A stretch of 64,000 nucleotides of DNA from the NCBI RefSeq assembly GCF_033101155.1, contig NZ_JAWMPX010000003.1:186001-250000 (forward strand), read 5' to 3'. A program made the position numbers and the translations under genes. Source of the DNA: Tropicimonas sp033101155. GTDB lineage: Bacteria > Pseudomonadota > Alphaproteobacteria > Rhodobacterales > Rhodobacteraceae. A model generated the notes under the pieces. That model saw only the letters and a program-made list of their open reading frames with translations. It had not been told where the DNA came from and did no database searches. This document shows, one piece after another, positions 26,113 through 38,736 of the stretch; positions within the stretch are counted from its first letter, which is position 1; each line of letters opens with the position of its first letter.

Positions 26113-27606
26113 CTACAGATCCATCAGCAGGCGGCGCGGGTCTTCCAGCGCTTCCTTGACCTTGACGAGGAAGGTCACGGCGCCCTTGCCGTCGACGATG
26201 CGGTGATCGTAGCTCAGCGCCAGGTACATCATCGGGCGGGCGACGATCTCGCCATTGATGACCATCGGGCGCTGCTGGATCTTGTGCATGCCGAGGATGC
26301 CCGATTGCGGCGGGTTGAGGATCGGCGAGGACATCAGCGAGCCGTAGACGCCACCATTGGAGATGGTGAAGGTGCCGCCCTGCATCTCGGCCATGGAGAG
26401 CTTGCCGTCGCGGGCGCGGCGGCCCTTCTCGGCAATCGCGGCCTCGATCTCGGCAAAGCCCATCTGGTCCACGTCACGGATGACCGGAACGACGAGGCCC
26501 TGCGGCGTTCCGGCGGCGATGCCCATATGGACGAAGTTCTTGTAGACGATCTCGTCGCCGTCGATCTCGGCGTTGACCTCCGGGACCTCCTTGAGGGCGG
26601 CGGCACAGGCCTTGGTGAAGAAGGACATGAAGCCGAGGCGGACGCCGTGGCGCTTCTCGAATTCTTCCTTGTACTGGCTGCGCAGGGCCATCGTCTCCGT
26701 CATATCCACCTCGTTGAAGGTGGTCAGGATCGCGGCGTTGTTCTGCGCGTCCTTGAGGCGGCGGGCGATGGTCTGGCGCAGGCGGGTCATCTTGATCCGC
26801 TCTTCGCGCACCGCATCCTCGGCCGGGACCGGGGCGCGCGGGGCGGCCGGGGCGGCAGGCTTGGCGGCGGGCTTGTTCAGCGCGGCGATGACGTCTTCCT
26901 TCATCACCCGGCCATCACGACCGGAGCCGGAAACGGCAGCAGACTCGATGCCTTTCTCGGCCATGAGTTTGCGCGCGGAGGGCGCGTCGGCCACGTCCTT
27001 GGCAGCGGCCGGGGCAGCAGCGGCGGGCGCGGCAGCAGCCGGGGCGGCGGTGCCTTCGCCGGCGGAGATGACGGCCAGCCGGGCGGTGGCATCGACGGTC
27101 GAACCTTCCGGCGCGGAGATCTCGGTCAGCACACCAGAAGCGGGCGACGGCACCTCGACGGAGACCTTGTCCGTCTCCAGCTCACAGAGCATCTCGTCCT
27201 GCGCGACGGCATCGCCAACAGCCTTGAACCAGATCGAGACGGTGGCTTCGGTGACGCTCTCGCCCAGCGTCGGCACCATGACATCGACAGCAGCGCCTCC
27301 GCCGGATGCGGTCGGCGCAGCAGCGGCGTCGGCCGGCGCTTCAGCGGCGGGAGCAGGTGCTGCGCCGTCACCGGCGGCCAGAGTGGCCAGCAGCGCATCG
27401 ACACCGACAGTTTCACCTTCCCCGGCGACGATCTCGCCCAGCACGCCAGCGGCGGGGGCGGGCACTTCGACCGTTACCTTGTCGGTCTCCAGCTCGCACA
27501 GCATCTCGTCGACAGCAACGGCATCGCCGGGCTTCTTGAACCAGGTGGCGACTGTGGCCTCGGTGACGCTTTCGCCCAGGGTGGGCACGCGGACTTCAAT
27601 GGTCAT
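26113..27606 (-). CDS. sucB: Dihydrolipoyl succinyltransferase (E2 of 2-oxoglutarate dehydrogenase)
   Basis: A 497-residue core subunit that moves succinyl groups from lipoyl to CoA. It has two tandem lipoyl domains (about residues 3-75 and 105-180), each with the lipoylated Lys in ETDK, joined by Ala/Pro-rich linkers; then a peripheral subunit-binding domain (about 205-240) and the catalytic domain with SYDHRIVDG near 460. Many SucB proteins have only one lipoyl domain. It lies five bases downstream of sucA. Confidence 0.96.
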   Translation of the reverse strand: MTIEVRVPTLGESVTEATVATWFKKPGDAVAVDEMLCELETDKVTVEVPAPAAGVLGEIVAGEGETVGVDALLATLAAGDGAAPAPAAEAPADAAAAPTASGGGAAVDVMVPTLGESVTEATVSIWFKAVGDAVAQDEMLCELETDKVSVEVPSPASGVLTEISAPEGSTVDATARLAVISAGEGTAAPAAAAPAAAAPAAAKDVADAPSARKLMAEKGIESAAVSGSGRDGRVMKEDVIAALNKPAAKPAAPAAPRAPVPAEDAVREERIKMTRLRQTIARRLKDAQNNAAILTTFNEVDMTETMALRSQYKEEFEKRHGVRLGFMSFFTKACAAALKEVPEVNAEIDGDEIVYKNFVHMGIAAGTPQGLVVPVIRDVDQMGFAEIEAAIAEKGRRARDGKLSMAEMQGGTFTISNGGVYGSLMSSPILNPPQSGILGMHKIQQRPMVINGEIVARPMMYLALSYDHRIVDGKGAVTFLVKVKEALEDPRRLLMDL

Positions 27607-27610
27607 TGCT

Positions 27611-30562
<2,952 letters not shown>

Positions 30563-30614
30563 CGTCGCACCTTTGACTTTGTTCTTCTTGCCGCCTCCGC
30601 GCGGCCGGTTGCGT

Positions 30615-31187
30615 TCAGTGGGCCGGTTGCCGGCCATATTCGTTCGGGCCCTTCACGCTCGGCCGGATCAGCCAGACGAGGATCAGGATCCGCATAGCCA
30701 GCAGAAGCACCAGCGAGCCGATCAGCCCGGCAATCCCCATCGCGCTCGCAAGCGCCCGGAGCACCTGTCCGTCAAGCCCGATCATTTCCAGCAGGCTGAA
30801 CCCAAGTACCCCCAGGAAAAGGAAAATTCCAGCGGCAAGAGAGATGATTATTGGCAAAAGCAGGACGGAGCCCGGACGGCCCGTATCCTGCATGCGGCGC
30901 CAGGCGGCGGCCAGCAATGGCAGGAAGAAAACAAGCCAGGTTATCGACTGTACCGGGTGGTGGCGGGTGGTAACTTCGACGTTGGCCGCAGCCGTGCTTC
31001 CCGCCTCCGTCTCGGTGCTGGCGACCGTGCTGACGGTCTCGCCGAATGCCGAGATGTCTAGGAAGGAGGCCACGCCCATGCAGATCGCATAGGTCAGCAT
31101 GAACCACCAGAACTCGGGGCGCGATGCACGACCCGAGAATGTGGCGTATTTCGAAAAGCAGGTTCTCGTCGCTTCGATCAGTCCCAT
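30615..31187 (-). CDS. DUF805 family membrane protein
   Basis: A 190-residue inner-membrane protein with the DUF805 signature FSGRASRPEFWWF near the N-terminus and about four hydrophobic segments (about 30-50, 75-95, 105-130, 145-170). The ATG 31187 follows GAGGGG. Its function is unknown. It lies between the sucCD terminator and sucA on the same strand, so it may share the sucA promoter region. Confidence 0.85.
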   Translation of the reverse strand: MGLIEATRTCFSKYATFSGRASRPEFWWFMLTYAICMGVASFLDISAFGETVSTVASTETEAGSTAAANVEVTTRHHPVQSITWLVFFLPLLAAAWRRMQDTGRPGSVLLLPIIISLAAGIFLFLGVLGFSLLEMIGLDGQVLRALASAMGIAGLIGSLVLLLAMRILILVWLIRPSVKGPNEYGRQPAH

Positions 31188-31293
31188 CTCAGTCCCCTCC
31201 TCGCGAGGCAAGACGCGTTCCCGATACAGGCCCTTTACCGCCAAAGGGTGTCAAATCGCGAAGCCGCCTCTGCACGTCCCTGAAGTCATTTCG

Positions 31294-31323
31294 AAAACCC
31301 GGCGCCCTGTGAGAGGGCGCCGG
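31294..31323 (-). terminator. Intrinsic terminator of sucCD
   Basis: On the minus strand a perfect 10-bp GC-rich stem (31314-31323 with 31299-31308) and 5-base loop are followed by TTTT, 11 bases after the sucD stop. It separates sucCD from the DUF805-sucAB-lpdA genes downstream. Confidence 0.8.
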
Positions 31324-31334
31324 AAGGTTCAGTC

Positions 31335-32216
31335 TCAGCCAATCGCCTTGAGGACGGCCTGCCCGAGATGTGCCGGGCTTTCGGCGACGGTGATCCCGGC
31401 CGACATCATGGCCTCGATCTTGTCCTCGGCGCCGCCCTTGCCACCGGCGACAATCGCACCGGCATGGCCCATGCGGCGGCCCGGAGGCGCCGTGCGGCCG
31501 GCGATGAAACCAGCGGTCGGCTTCCAGCGGCCCTTCTTCTTCTCATCGGCGAGGAACTGCGCGGCTTCCTCTTCGGCCGAGCCACCGATCTCGCCGATCA
31601 TGATGATCGACTGCGTCTCGTCATCGGCCAGAAACATCTCCAGCACGTCGATATGCTCGGTGCCCTTGATCGGGTCGCCGCCGATGCCGACAGCGGAAGA
31701 CTGGCCCAGACCGGAATCGGAGGTCTGCTTGACCGCCTCATAGGTCAGCGTGCCGGAGCGGGAGACGACGCCCACCGAGCCGCGCTTGTGGATATGGCCG
31801 GGCATGATGCCGATCTTGCAGGCGTCGGGCGTGATGACACCTGGACAGTTCGGGCCGATCAGGCGCGACTTGCTGTCCATCAGCGCGCGCTTGACGGTCT
31901 GCATGTCCATGACCGGGATACCCTCGGTGATGCAGACGATCAGCTCCATCTCGGCATCGATCGCCTCGAGGATCGAATCGGCGGCAAAGGGGGGCGGCAC
32001 GTAGATCACGGTCGCGTTGGCCTCGGTGCGGGCCTTGGCTTCGTGGACCGAGTCGAAGACCGGCAGGCCGAGATGGGTGTTGCCACCCTTGCCCGGCGTC
32101 ACGCCGCCGACCATCTTGGTGCCATAGGCAATCGCCTGCTCGGAGTGGAACGTGCCCTGCGAGCCGGTGAAGCCCTGGCAGATCACCTTTGTGTTTTCGT
32201 CAACGAGAACAGCCAT
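31335..32216 (-). CDS. sucD: Succinyl-CoA ligase alpha subunit
   Basis: A 293-residue subunit that binds CoA and carries the phosphohistidine. It has GFTGSQGTFHSEQAI at the N-terminus, GPNCPGVITP near residue 125, and the active-site His in MGHAGAI near 247. With SucC it makes ATP or GTP from succinyl-CoA in the TCA cycle. It starts five bases after sucC stops. Confidence 0.97.
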   Translation of the reverse strand: MAVLVDENTKVICQGFTGSQGTFHSEQAIAYGTKMVGGVTPGKGGNTHLGLPVFDSVHEAKARTEANATVIYVPPPFAADSILEAIDAEMELIVCITEGIPVMDMQTVKRALMDSKSRLIGPNCPGVITPDACKIGIMPGHIHKRGSVGVVSRSGTLTYEAVKQTSDSGLGQSSAVGIGGDPIKGTEHIDVLEMFLADDETQSIIMIGEIGGSAEEEAAQFLADEKKKGRWKPTAGFIAGRTAPPGRRMGHAGAIVAGGKGGAEDKIEAMMSAGITVAESPAHLGQAVLKAIG

Positions 32217-32221
32217 TCTTC

Positions 32222-33415
32222 TTATCCTTTCACCGCTGCGACGATCTTCTGGGCGCCATCGGCCAGATCGTCCGCCGCGATCACGTTGAGACCGCTGGTG
32301 GCAATGATTTCCTTGCCCTTCTCCACATTCGTGCCCTCAAGACGGACAACCAGCGGAACCTGCAGGCCAACTTCTTTCACCGCGGCGATCACACCCTCGG
32401 CAATCACGTCACAGCGCATGATGCCGCCGAAGATGTTCACCAGAATGCCCTTCACGTTCGGGTCGGAGGTGATGATCTTGAAGGCTTCGGTGACCTTCTC
32501 CGTGGTGGCGCCACCGCCAACATCGAGGAAGTTCGCCGGCTCGGCGCCATAGAGCTTGATGATGTCCATCGTCGCCATGGCCAGACCTGCGCCGTTCACC
32601 ATACAGCCAATGTCGCCGTCCAGCGCGATGTAGTTGAGGTCGAACTTGCTGGCTTCCAGCTCCTTCGAGTCCTCTTCAGTTTCGTCGCGCAGCGCGGCCA
32701 CGTCCGGGTGGCGATAGAGCGCGTTGCCGTCGAAGGCCATCTTGGCATCGAGGCACTTGAGATCGCCGCTGTCGGAAACAACCAGCGGGTTGATCTCCAG
32801 CATGTCCATGTCCTTCTGGACGAACATCCGGTAGAGCGTCTTCATCAGCGCAACGCATTGCTTCACCTGCGGGCCCTCGAGGCCGAGCATGAAGGCGATG
32901 CGGCGGCCATGGTAGCCGTGGTAGCCGGTGGCCGGGTCGACGGAGAAGGAAAGGATCTTCTCGGGGGTCTCGGCAGCGACCTCTTCGATATTCATGCCGC
33001 CCTCGGTGGAGCAGACGAAGGAGATGCGCGAGGTCTGGCGGTCGATCAGCAGGGCGAGGTAGAGTTCGCGCTGGATGTTGCAGCCATCCTCGATATAGAC
33101 GCGGTGGACTTCCTTGCCCGCCGGACCGGTCTGCTCGGTGACGAGCGTGCGGCCGAGCATCTTGCGCGCCTCTTCCGCGGCCTCCTCGACCGACTTGGCG
33201 AGGCGAACACCGCCCTTGTCGCCAGCTTCGGGCTCCTTGAAGGAGCCTTTGCCGCGGCCACCAGCATGGATCTGGGCCTTGACGACCCAGAGCGGTCCGT
33301 CGATTTCACCCGCGGCGGTTTTTGCATTCTCCGCCTTGTAGACGATACGGCCGTCACTGACCGGGGCGCCGAAGTCGCGAAGGAGAGCCTTCGCCTGGTA
33401 TTCATGGATGTTCAT
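32222..33415 (-). CDS. sucC: Succinyl-CoA ligase beta subunit
   Basis: A 397-residue ATP-grasp subunit beginning MNIHEYQAKALL, the typical SucC N-terminus, with GGRGKG near residue 52 and LDVGGGA near 320. I use the ATG at 33415 rather than the longer frame from 33520, which would run into the regulatory region. It is the first gene of sucCD, about 110 bases downstream of a paired palindrome. Confidence 0.97.
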   Translation of the reverse strand: MNIHEYQAKALLRDFGAPVSDGRIVYKAENAKTAAGEIDGPLWVVKAQIHAGGRGKGSFKEPEAGDKGGVRLAKSVEEAAEEARKMLGRTLVTEQTGPAGKEVHRVYIEDGCNIQRELYLALLIDRQTSRISFVCSTEGGMNIEEVAAETPEKILSFSVDPATGYHGYHGRRIAFMLGLEGPQVKQCVALMKTLYRMFVQKDMDMLEINPLVVSDSGDLKCLDAKMAFDGNALYRHPDVAALRDETEEDSKELEASKFDLNYIALDGDIGCMVNGAGLAMATMDIIKLYGAEPANFLDVGGGATTEKVTEAFKIITSDPNVKGILVNIFGGIMRCDVIAEGVIAAVKEVGLQVPLVVRLEGTNVEKGKEIIATSGLNVIAADDLADGAQKIVAAVKG

Positions 33416-33521
33416 GAAACTGTCCCGTCTTGCTTCGATTTTTTCCTGATTGGCATGCCACGGTGTGCAATCAAACTGTTTTATGTGTTCAGACAGGGGA
33501 ATCCGGGAAAAAACCGTCATT

Positions 33522-33552
33522 TGTGATCACAGCGGAAAAAACTGTGATCACA
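33522..33552. promoter_or_regulatory. Paired palindromic operator upstream of sucC
   Basis: The perfect palindrome TGTGATCACA occurs at 33522-33531 and 33543-33552, centres 21 bases (two helical turns) apart, in the only gap between the M3 peptidase gene and sucC. Two identical palindromes on the same helix face are what a repressor or activator dimer pair would bind. It is not a CRP site, which has six extra bases between the half-sites; a GntR-type regulator is a possible binder, as inference. Confidence 0.75.
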
Positions 33553-33702
33553 AAACTTTGGAATTGGTATCACCCCGAAGGGAATCAACCTCTGCAGGCA
33601 AGGCCCAAGATAGCGCAAACATGTGTCATCGTGGTATTTCCGGCCCCGAAACAGCGAAAATGCAGGCTGCATCATTCGACGCGCCGAGGGCCCCGAAAAG
33701 CA

Positions 33703-35754
33703 TCAATGCGAATGCGTCGGCTCCTCGACCGGCTCCGTCAACAGCCCGCGCCCGTCCAGCAATGCCTCGACCGCAGGCAGCCGCCCGCGAAACGCGGTGT
33801 AGAGCATGTCCGGCTCCCGCAGCCCGCCGGCGGAGAGGATATTAGCCTCCAGCGCGGCGGCGGTTTCAGCGTCGAACGGGTCCCCGGCATCAAGGAAGGC
33901 CTGGAACGCGTCCGCATCCATGACCTCCGACCACATGTAGCTGTAATAGGCCGAGGCGTAACCGCCACCAGAGAAGACATGGGCAAAATGCGGCGTGGCG
34001 TGGCGCATCCGGATCGCCTCAGGCATCCCGATGCCTTCCAGCACCTCCGCCTGTTTCTGCATCGGATCCGCCGGCGGCTCGCCGGCATGGAACTCCAGGT
34101 CGACCAGCGCCGAGGCGATGAATTCCACTGTCTGGAAGCCCATGTCGTAATTGGCCGCTGCCAGCACCGCGTCGAGCATCTCCTGCGGCATGGCCTCGCC
34201 AGTCTCGGCATGGGTGGCGAAGCGCCGGAGTACGTCCGGCACCTCAAGCCAATGCTCATAGAGCTGGCTCGGCAGTTCGACAAAATCGCGCGGCACGGAG
34301 GTGCCGGAGATGCTCTCATAGGTCACGTCGCTCAGCATCTGGTGCAGCGCATGGCCGAACTCGTGGAAGAGCGTGCGCGCATCGTCATAGGAGAGCAGCG
34401 CCGGCGATCCCTCTGCGGGTTTGGCAAAGTTGCAGACATTGAGCACATGCGGACGGATCTCGCCAGCGAGCTTCTGCTGGCTGCGCATCGCCGAGCACCA
34501 GGCCCCGGAGCGCTTGCCGGAGCGAGCAAAATAGTCGCCGATGAAGACGGCCATGTGCCGACCGTCGCGGCTCACCTCCCAGGCGCGGACATCAGGGTGG
34601 TGCAGCGGCAGATCGAGCGGTGCGAATTCGAGGCCGAAAAGACGGTTGGCGCAGTCGAAGGCGGCCTCGATCATCCGGTCGAGCTGGAGATAGGGCTTGA
34701 GCTCGGCCTCGTCGAGGTCATGCTTGGCCTTGCGTCGTTTCTCCGAATAATAGCGCCAGTCCCAGGGCTGCAGCGGCATGTCGCCATCATCGGCCACCAT
34801 CGCGCGCTCGAGATGGAAATTGTCATAGCTCGCCCGCTTGAGCGCCGGCGCCCAGACCTGCATCAGCAGCTCCCGCACCGCATCCGGCGTCTTGGCCATC
34901 TCCGGCTCGAGCCGGAAATCGGCGAAGCTCTCATAGCCCAGCAGCTGCGCGCTCTCATGGCGCAGCGCCAGCATCTCTGCGACCATCGCCCGGTTATCCG
35001 TCTCGCCCCCGCCGGCCCCACGCGAGACCCAGGCTTCATAGGCGCGCTGGCGCAGGGCGCGGCGCGGCGAGAATTGCAGGAACGGCACGATCAGCGAGCG
35101 CGACAGCGTCACAACTGGCCCGTCTATCCCCTTCTCGGCCCCGGCGGCCCGCGCCGTGTCCACGACGAAGCCGGGCAACCCGTCGAGATCGTCTTCGGAA
35201 AGCTCCATGTACCAGTCCCGCTCATCTGCGAGCAGGTTCTGGCCGAAGGCTGTGCCCAACTCGGCCAGACGGGTGTTGATCTGGCGCAGACGCGCCCGCC
35301 CGGCGGCGTCCAGCGCCGTGCCGGAGCGGCGGAAGCTGCGATGCGTCAGCTCCAGAACCCGCGCCTGTTCCTCGGAGAGATCCAGCGTCGCGCGCGCCTG
35401 CCAGAGCGTATCGACCCGTTCGAACAGCGGCACATTGAGAGACACATCGGAGCCGTATTCCGCCAGTTTCGGCGAGAAATCCCGTTGCAGGGCCTCCCGC
35501 GCCGGGTTCGAATCCACCGCCGCCAGCAGGAAGAAGACCGAGAGCACATCCGACAGCTCCTTGCCGGCCAGTTCCAGCGCCTCGATGGTATTGGCAAAAC
35601 TCGGCGGTTCCGGGCAGTTGGCAATGGCGTCGATCTCGGCCCGGGCCGCGGCCAGCGCGGTCTCGAACCCCGAGGCGAAATCCTTGTCGGAAATGGTGGA
35701 GAAGTCGGGAAGCTCGAAGGGCTGCGTGCGCTCGGCAAGAAGCGGGTTGGTCAT
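33703..35754 (-). CDS. M3 family oligopeptidase
   Basis: A 683-residue zinc oligopeptidase of the thimet-oligopeptidase/peptidyl-dipeptidase family (prlC/dcp type). The zinc site HEFGH lies near residue 465 with the third-ligand Glu about 25 residues later (SQLYEHW region). No signal peptide, so it is cytosolic and likely trims short peptides from protein turnover. It is transcribed toward sucC with the paired operator between them. Confidence 0.94.
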   Translation of the reverse strand: MTNPLLAERTQPFELPDFSTISDKDFASGFETALAAARAEIDAIANCPEPPSFANTIEALELAGKELSDVLSVFFLLAAVDSNPAREALQRDFSPKLAEYGSDVSLNVPLFERVDTLWQARATLDLSEEQARVLELTHRSFRRSGTALDAAGRARLRQINTRLAELGTAFGQNLLADERDWYMELSEDDLDGLPGFVVDTARAAGAEKGIDGPVVTLSRSLIVPFLQFSPRRALRQRAYEAWVSRGAGGGETDNRAMVAEMLALRHESAQLLGYESFADFRLEPEMAKTPDAVRELLMQVWAPALKRASYDNFHLERAMVADDGDMPLQPWDWRYYSEKRRKAKHDLDEAELKPYLQLDRMIEAAFDCANRLFGLEFAPLDLPLHHPDVRAWEVSRDGRHMAVFIGDYFARSGKRSGAWCSAMRSQQKLAGEIRPHVLNVCNFAKPAEGSPALLSYDDARTLFHEFGHALHQMLSDVTYESISGTSVPRDFVELPSQLYEHWLEVPDVLRRFATHAETGEAMPQEMLDAVLAAANYDMGFQTVEFIASALVDLEFHAGEPPADPMQKQAEVLEGIGMPEAIRMRHATPHFAHVFSGGGYASAYYSYMWSEVMDADAFQAFLDAGDPFDAETAAALEANILSAGGLREPDMLYTAFRGRLPAVEALLDGRGLLTEPVEEPTHSH

Positions 35755-35829
35755 GGGCGGGGCTCCGGTTTGACTTGCGCCGATACCTAAGCTGCCCCGC
35801 CCGGGCTTTCCAGCCCCTCTGCCCCGCGG

Positions 35830-36261
35830 TTACTGAACGGTGATCGTGATCACCTCGGACACGACCGGCGGGTCATGCGGGATATGGTTGTGGTCTCCCA
35901 GGACTAGTTGCAGCGTATGCTCGCCCGGCGACAGGTCCAGCACGACCGCGGTTTGCCCCTTGCCGAAATGCACGTGGTTTTCGTCCGCAGGAAGGCTGTA
36001 GAGCAACTCGTCGGCGCCATCCTCGCCCTCGCCGAGCGGCGGGCGATCGACGAGGATATGGTGATGGCCCGAACTCTCCATCTCGGTTCCGGCCGGGGCG
36101 ACTTTCATTCCGTCGAGACCAAATTGGATCTCGACCGGGGAGGACAGGGTCGCGCCATCTTCGATATTGGCGAAATACACTTTCGCACCTTCAGGCGACA
36201 TGCTGGTCTCGGCAAGAACGGGACTGGCCGCCAAAAGGGCGGCAAAAAGAACTCTCTTCAT
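35830..36261 (-). CDS. DUF4399 exported protein
   Basis: A 143-residue protein with a cleavable signal peptide (KRVLFAALLAASPVLAE). The mature part has the DUF4399 hallmarks GHHHILVD, ENHVHFGKGQT and LVLGDHNHIPH, dense in His, suggesting metal binding in the periplasm. I chose the internal ATG 36261; the frame is open to 36321, but that part lacks a signal. Confidence 0.88.
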   Translation of the reverse strand: MKRVLFAALLAASPVLAETSMSPEGAKVYFANIEDGATLSSPVEIQFGLDGMKVAPAGTEMESSGHHHILVDRPPLGEGEDGADELLYSLPADENHVHFGKGQTAVVLDLSPGEHTLQLVLGDHNHIPHDPPVVSEVITITVQ

Positions 36262-36348
36262 GATGCGTCGGCTCCTCTGTTCACGCACAACCGAGGATAG
36301 CCGCCCACGGAAGGAACTCAATCGGAAGCTAACCTAACGGAAAGTCGG

Positions 36349-36651
36349 TCAGATGCGGTCCATCGTCTGTACCGTGACCTCGACGTCCGGATCCATGATC
36401 CCATCCAAGGCATCGTCGCCCGTCCTGCGCGCCTTCATCATTTCGAAATGCGCTTCCAGATCGGAATGGGAGGCAAAGATGCCGTAGCCGGTGAACCGGG
36501 TCGGATCGTCCAGGTTCTGCAGGTGGTGATATTGAAGGCATCCGGCGCGGGACAGAACGTCCTTCTCCAACAGCCGCATCTGCCGGCGGGCATCGTTCAG
36601 ACGTTCTTTACGGACCTTGACGCTCACAAGACAGTAAACTGGCGGCTTCAC
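36349..36651 (-). CDS. Small dimeric alpha/beta-barrel (ABM-like) protein
   Basis: About 100 residues with the strand-helix-strand pattern of antibiotic-biosynthesis-monooxygenase-like ferredoxin folds (CLVSVKVRKERLNDARRQM ... GCLQYHHLQNLDDPTRFTGYGIFASHSDLEAHFEM). Many such proteins act as small heme- or quinone-handling or simply unknown enzymes. The GTG at 36651 follows GGAGGAGG; an ATG at 36681 is an alternative start. Confidence 0.75.
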   Translation of the reverse strand: MKPPVYCLVSVKVRKERLNDARRQMRLLEKDVLSRAGCLQYHHLQNLDDPTRFTGYGIFASHSDLEAHFEMMKARRTGDDALDGIMDPDVEVTVQTMDRI

Positions 36652-36744
36652 GCTGCCCTCCTCCTTGGAATTGAATGTCACGTAAGTGCGTGACTCGGTC
36701 GCTGCAATCCCTGAACGGCGGAGAAGGCCTGTTCCGTCGGAAGG

Positions 36745-37542
36745 TCAGCCCGGCTTGCGGCGCATATGTCTTTCCAACCGACGCAGCAGCAGGGACAGCG
36801 TGACCGTCATCGTCAGGTAGAGGAAAGCGACGACGTTATAGGTCTCGAAATAGTGGAAGTTGCCGGCCGCGGTGACCTTCCCGAGCTGGGTGATGTCGAG
36901 CACGCCGAGCACGGAGACCAGCGAGCTGTCCTTGATCATGGCGATGAAGTCATTGCCCAGCGGCGGCAGGATCGTGCGGATCGCCTGCGGAAAGACAATG
37001 AAGCGAAAGCGATGCCAGCCATTGAGACCGAGCGCCTTGGCGGCCTCAACCTGCCCCTCATCGACCGAGAGCAGGCCGGCGCGGAAGACCTCGGCTATGA
37101 AAGCCGAATAGCCCAGCGTCAGCGCGACAATGGCGCGCCAGAGCAAGGAGAAGTCGCGCGTCCGGATCGTTTCCTGTCCCAATCCTTCCAGAACCCAGTT
37201 GATCGCTGCGACCATCCCCGGCGCAATGACGAACGCGACATAGAGAAGAAGCACGAGGATCGGCAGGCCGCGCAGGATCTCAGTATAGAAGCGCGCCAGC
37301 TCGCGCAGCAGACGGTAGCGCGAGAGGCTGGCGACGGCGAGGCCGAGCCCGATCAGGCAGGCCGAGGTGAAGGCCACGGCTGTCACGAAGAGCGTGATGC
37401 CGACACCGCGGGAGAGCGTGGTCAGGACCTGCCGGTAGAGATCGTCGGCAAGGATGCGATAGAGAAAGAAGGCGCCAAGCGCACCGGCGACGACCAGCCA
37501 CCAGGGAAACTCTCTTTCGTCATTCTTGTTCCGGGGGATCAT
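36745..37542 (-). CDS. Polar amino acid ABC transporter permease
   Basis: A 265-residue inner-membrane permease of the His/Glu/Gln family, with five or six hydrophobic segments and the EAA-loop signature EAAKALGLNGWHRFRFIVFPQA near residue 165-190 that contacts the ATPase. Start at ATG 37542 (MIPRNK). The binding-protein gene is just upstream; no ATPase gene lies nearby, so the ATPase must be encoded elsewhere. Confidence 0.9.
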   Translation of the reverse strand: MIPRNKNDEREFPWWLVVAGALGAFFLYRILADDLYRQVLTTLSRGVGITLFVTAVAFTSACLIGLGLAVASLSRYRLLRELARFYTEILRGLPILVLLLYVAFVIAPGMVAAINWVLEGLGQETIRTRDFSLLWRAIVALTLGYSAFIAEVFRAGLLSVDEGQVEAAKALGLNGWHRFRFIVFPQAIRTILPPLGNDFIAMIKDSSLVSVLGVLDITQLGKVTAAGNFHYFETYNVVAFLYLTMTVTLSLLLRRLERHMRRKPG

Positions 37543-37681
37543 GGATGCCTTTCGGGAAGGGCGCGCAGCAGCCCGGCTCCGATAGCAAGAATTCCCGCCT
37601 GGCCGCAATGGCCACCCGACGCCCCGCGCCGGAATGTTGCAGGTGGCGCGCCCCGCCCAGAGCGTGGCGCGCCGGACAGGC

Positions 37682-38473
37682 TCAGCCGCCCATCTTGAAA
37701 TCGAGGAACCACTTCTTGTTGAGCGCGTCGATGGTCCCGTCTTCCTTCATCTCGGCGATGGCTGCATTCATCGGCGCGACGAGATCCGAACCCTTGGGGA
37801 AGATGAAGCCGAAATCTTCCGTCCCCAAGGCCTCGCCGATGATCTTCAGCTTGCCTTCGGACGCGGAGACATAGCCATTGGCAGCTGTGCCGTCGGAGAG
37901 CGCGAGATCAATGTCGCCGGTGCGCAACGCCTGGATGGCAGCACCAAAGGTCTCGAAGAGCTTCATGCGCGGGTTCTGTTCATCGCCGTCCAGCACCGAA
38001 TAGATGCCGACATAGAAGGGCGTGGTGCCAGGCTGGGCACCGATCAGCAGGTCTTCATTGGCGGCGAATTCGGTGTGGTCCGTGAAGCGGTCCTCGTCGC
38101 CGGCAACGATCATCCGCATCTCGGAGCGCAAGTAAGCGTCGGAGAAATCAACCTTCTCCATCCGGTCTTCGCGGATGGTGATACCGGTCATGCCAAGATC
38201 GTACTGGCCCTCCGAGACAGCCGGGATCATCGCATCCCAGGAGATGTTTTCGTAGACCACCTCGATATTGAGACGCTTGGCGATCTCTTCCATCGCGTCA
38301 TATTCCCAACCTGCCGGTTCGCCCGTGTTCGGGTCAACGAATTGCAGCGGCGGATAGGCATTCTCGGTGACGACGGTCACCTCTCGCCCGCCAAGATCGG
38401 GCGTTTCGGCCAAGAGCGGGCCGGTGGCGAGCGTGACCAGCGCGGCAGCGGCGAGCGTTCTGACAAGATGCAT
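37682..38473 (-). CDS. Polar amino acid-binding periplasmic protein
   Basis: A 263-residue solute-binding protein with a signal peptide ending near LLAETPD. The pattern NAYPPLQFVD, DLGMTGITIREDR and DFGFIFPKGSDLV is that of the SBP_bac_3 family, which binds amino acids or opines. It precedes the permease gene on the minus strand with a 139-base gap that may hold a partial terminator for differential expression. Confidence 0.93.
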   Translation of the reverse strand: MHLVRTLAAAALVTLATGPLLAETPDLGGREVTVVTENAYPPLQFVDPNTGEPAGWEYDAMEEIAKRLNIEVVYENISWDAMIPAVSEGQYDLGMTGITIREDRMEKVDFSDAYLRSEMRMIVAGDEDRFTDHTEFAANEDLLIGAQPGTTPFYVGIYSVLDGDEQNPRMKLFETFGAAIQALRTGDIDLALSDGTAANGYVSASEGKLKIIGEALGTEDFGFIFPKGSDLVAPMNAAIAEMKEDGTIDALNKKWFLDFKMGG

Positions 38474-38736
38474 CGAGGTTCTCCTTTTTTCTTCGCGCGC
38501 AGTATGGCCAGCCTTTGGAAAAGGTCCAGCTATGCTGGAGGATTCCGAGCATGGCAGATTTGCGCGTTACGCGATTCCCAGCCCGTTTCGTCGGTCTCCG
38601 GGCCGGAACGCCAGACGGGTTCACAAGATCCTGACTGCCGCGTCGAACGCACCGGCGGATCTTGAGTTTCGGATGCTGGTGAAGGACGCGCCCCGGTTCT
38701 GCAAGCACATCCGGCGTGTATGGATTGCAATCGGCC

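Noticed and set aside
33522..33552. CRP/FNR-type binding sites
   Set aside because: The half-sites TGTGA and TCACA abut directly, whereas CRP requires six bases between them, so another regulator is more likely.
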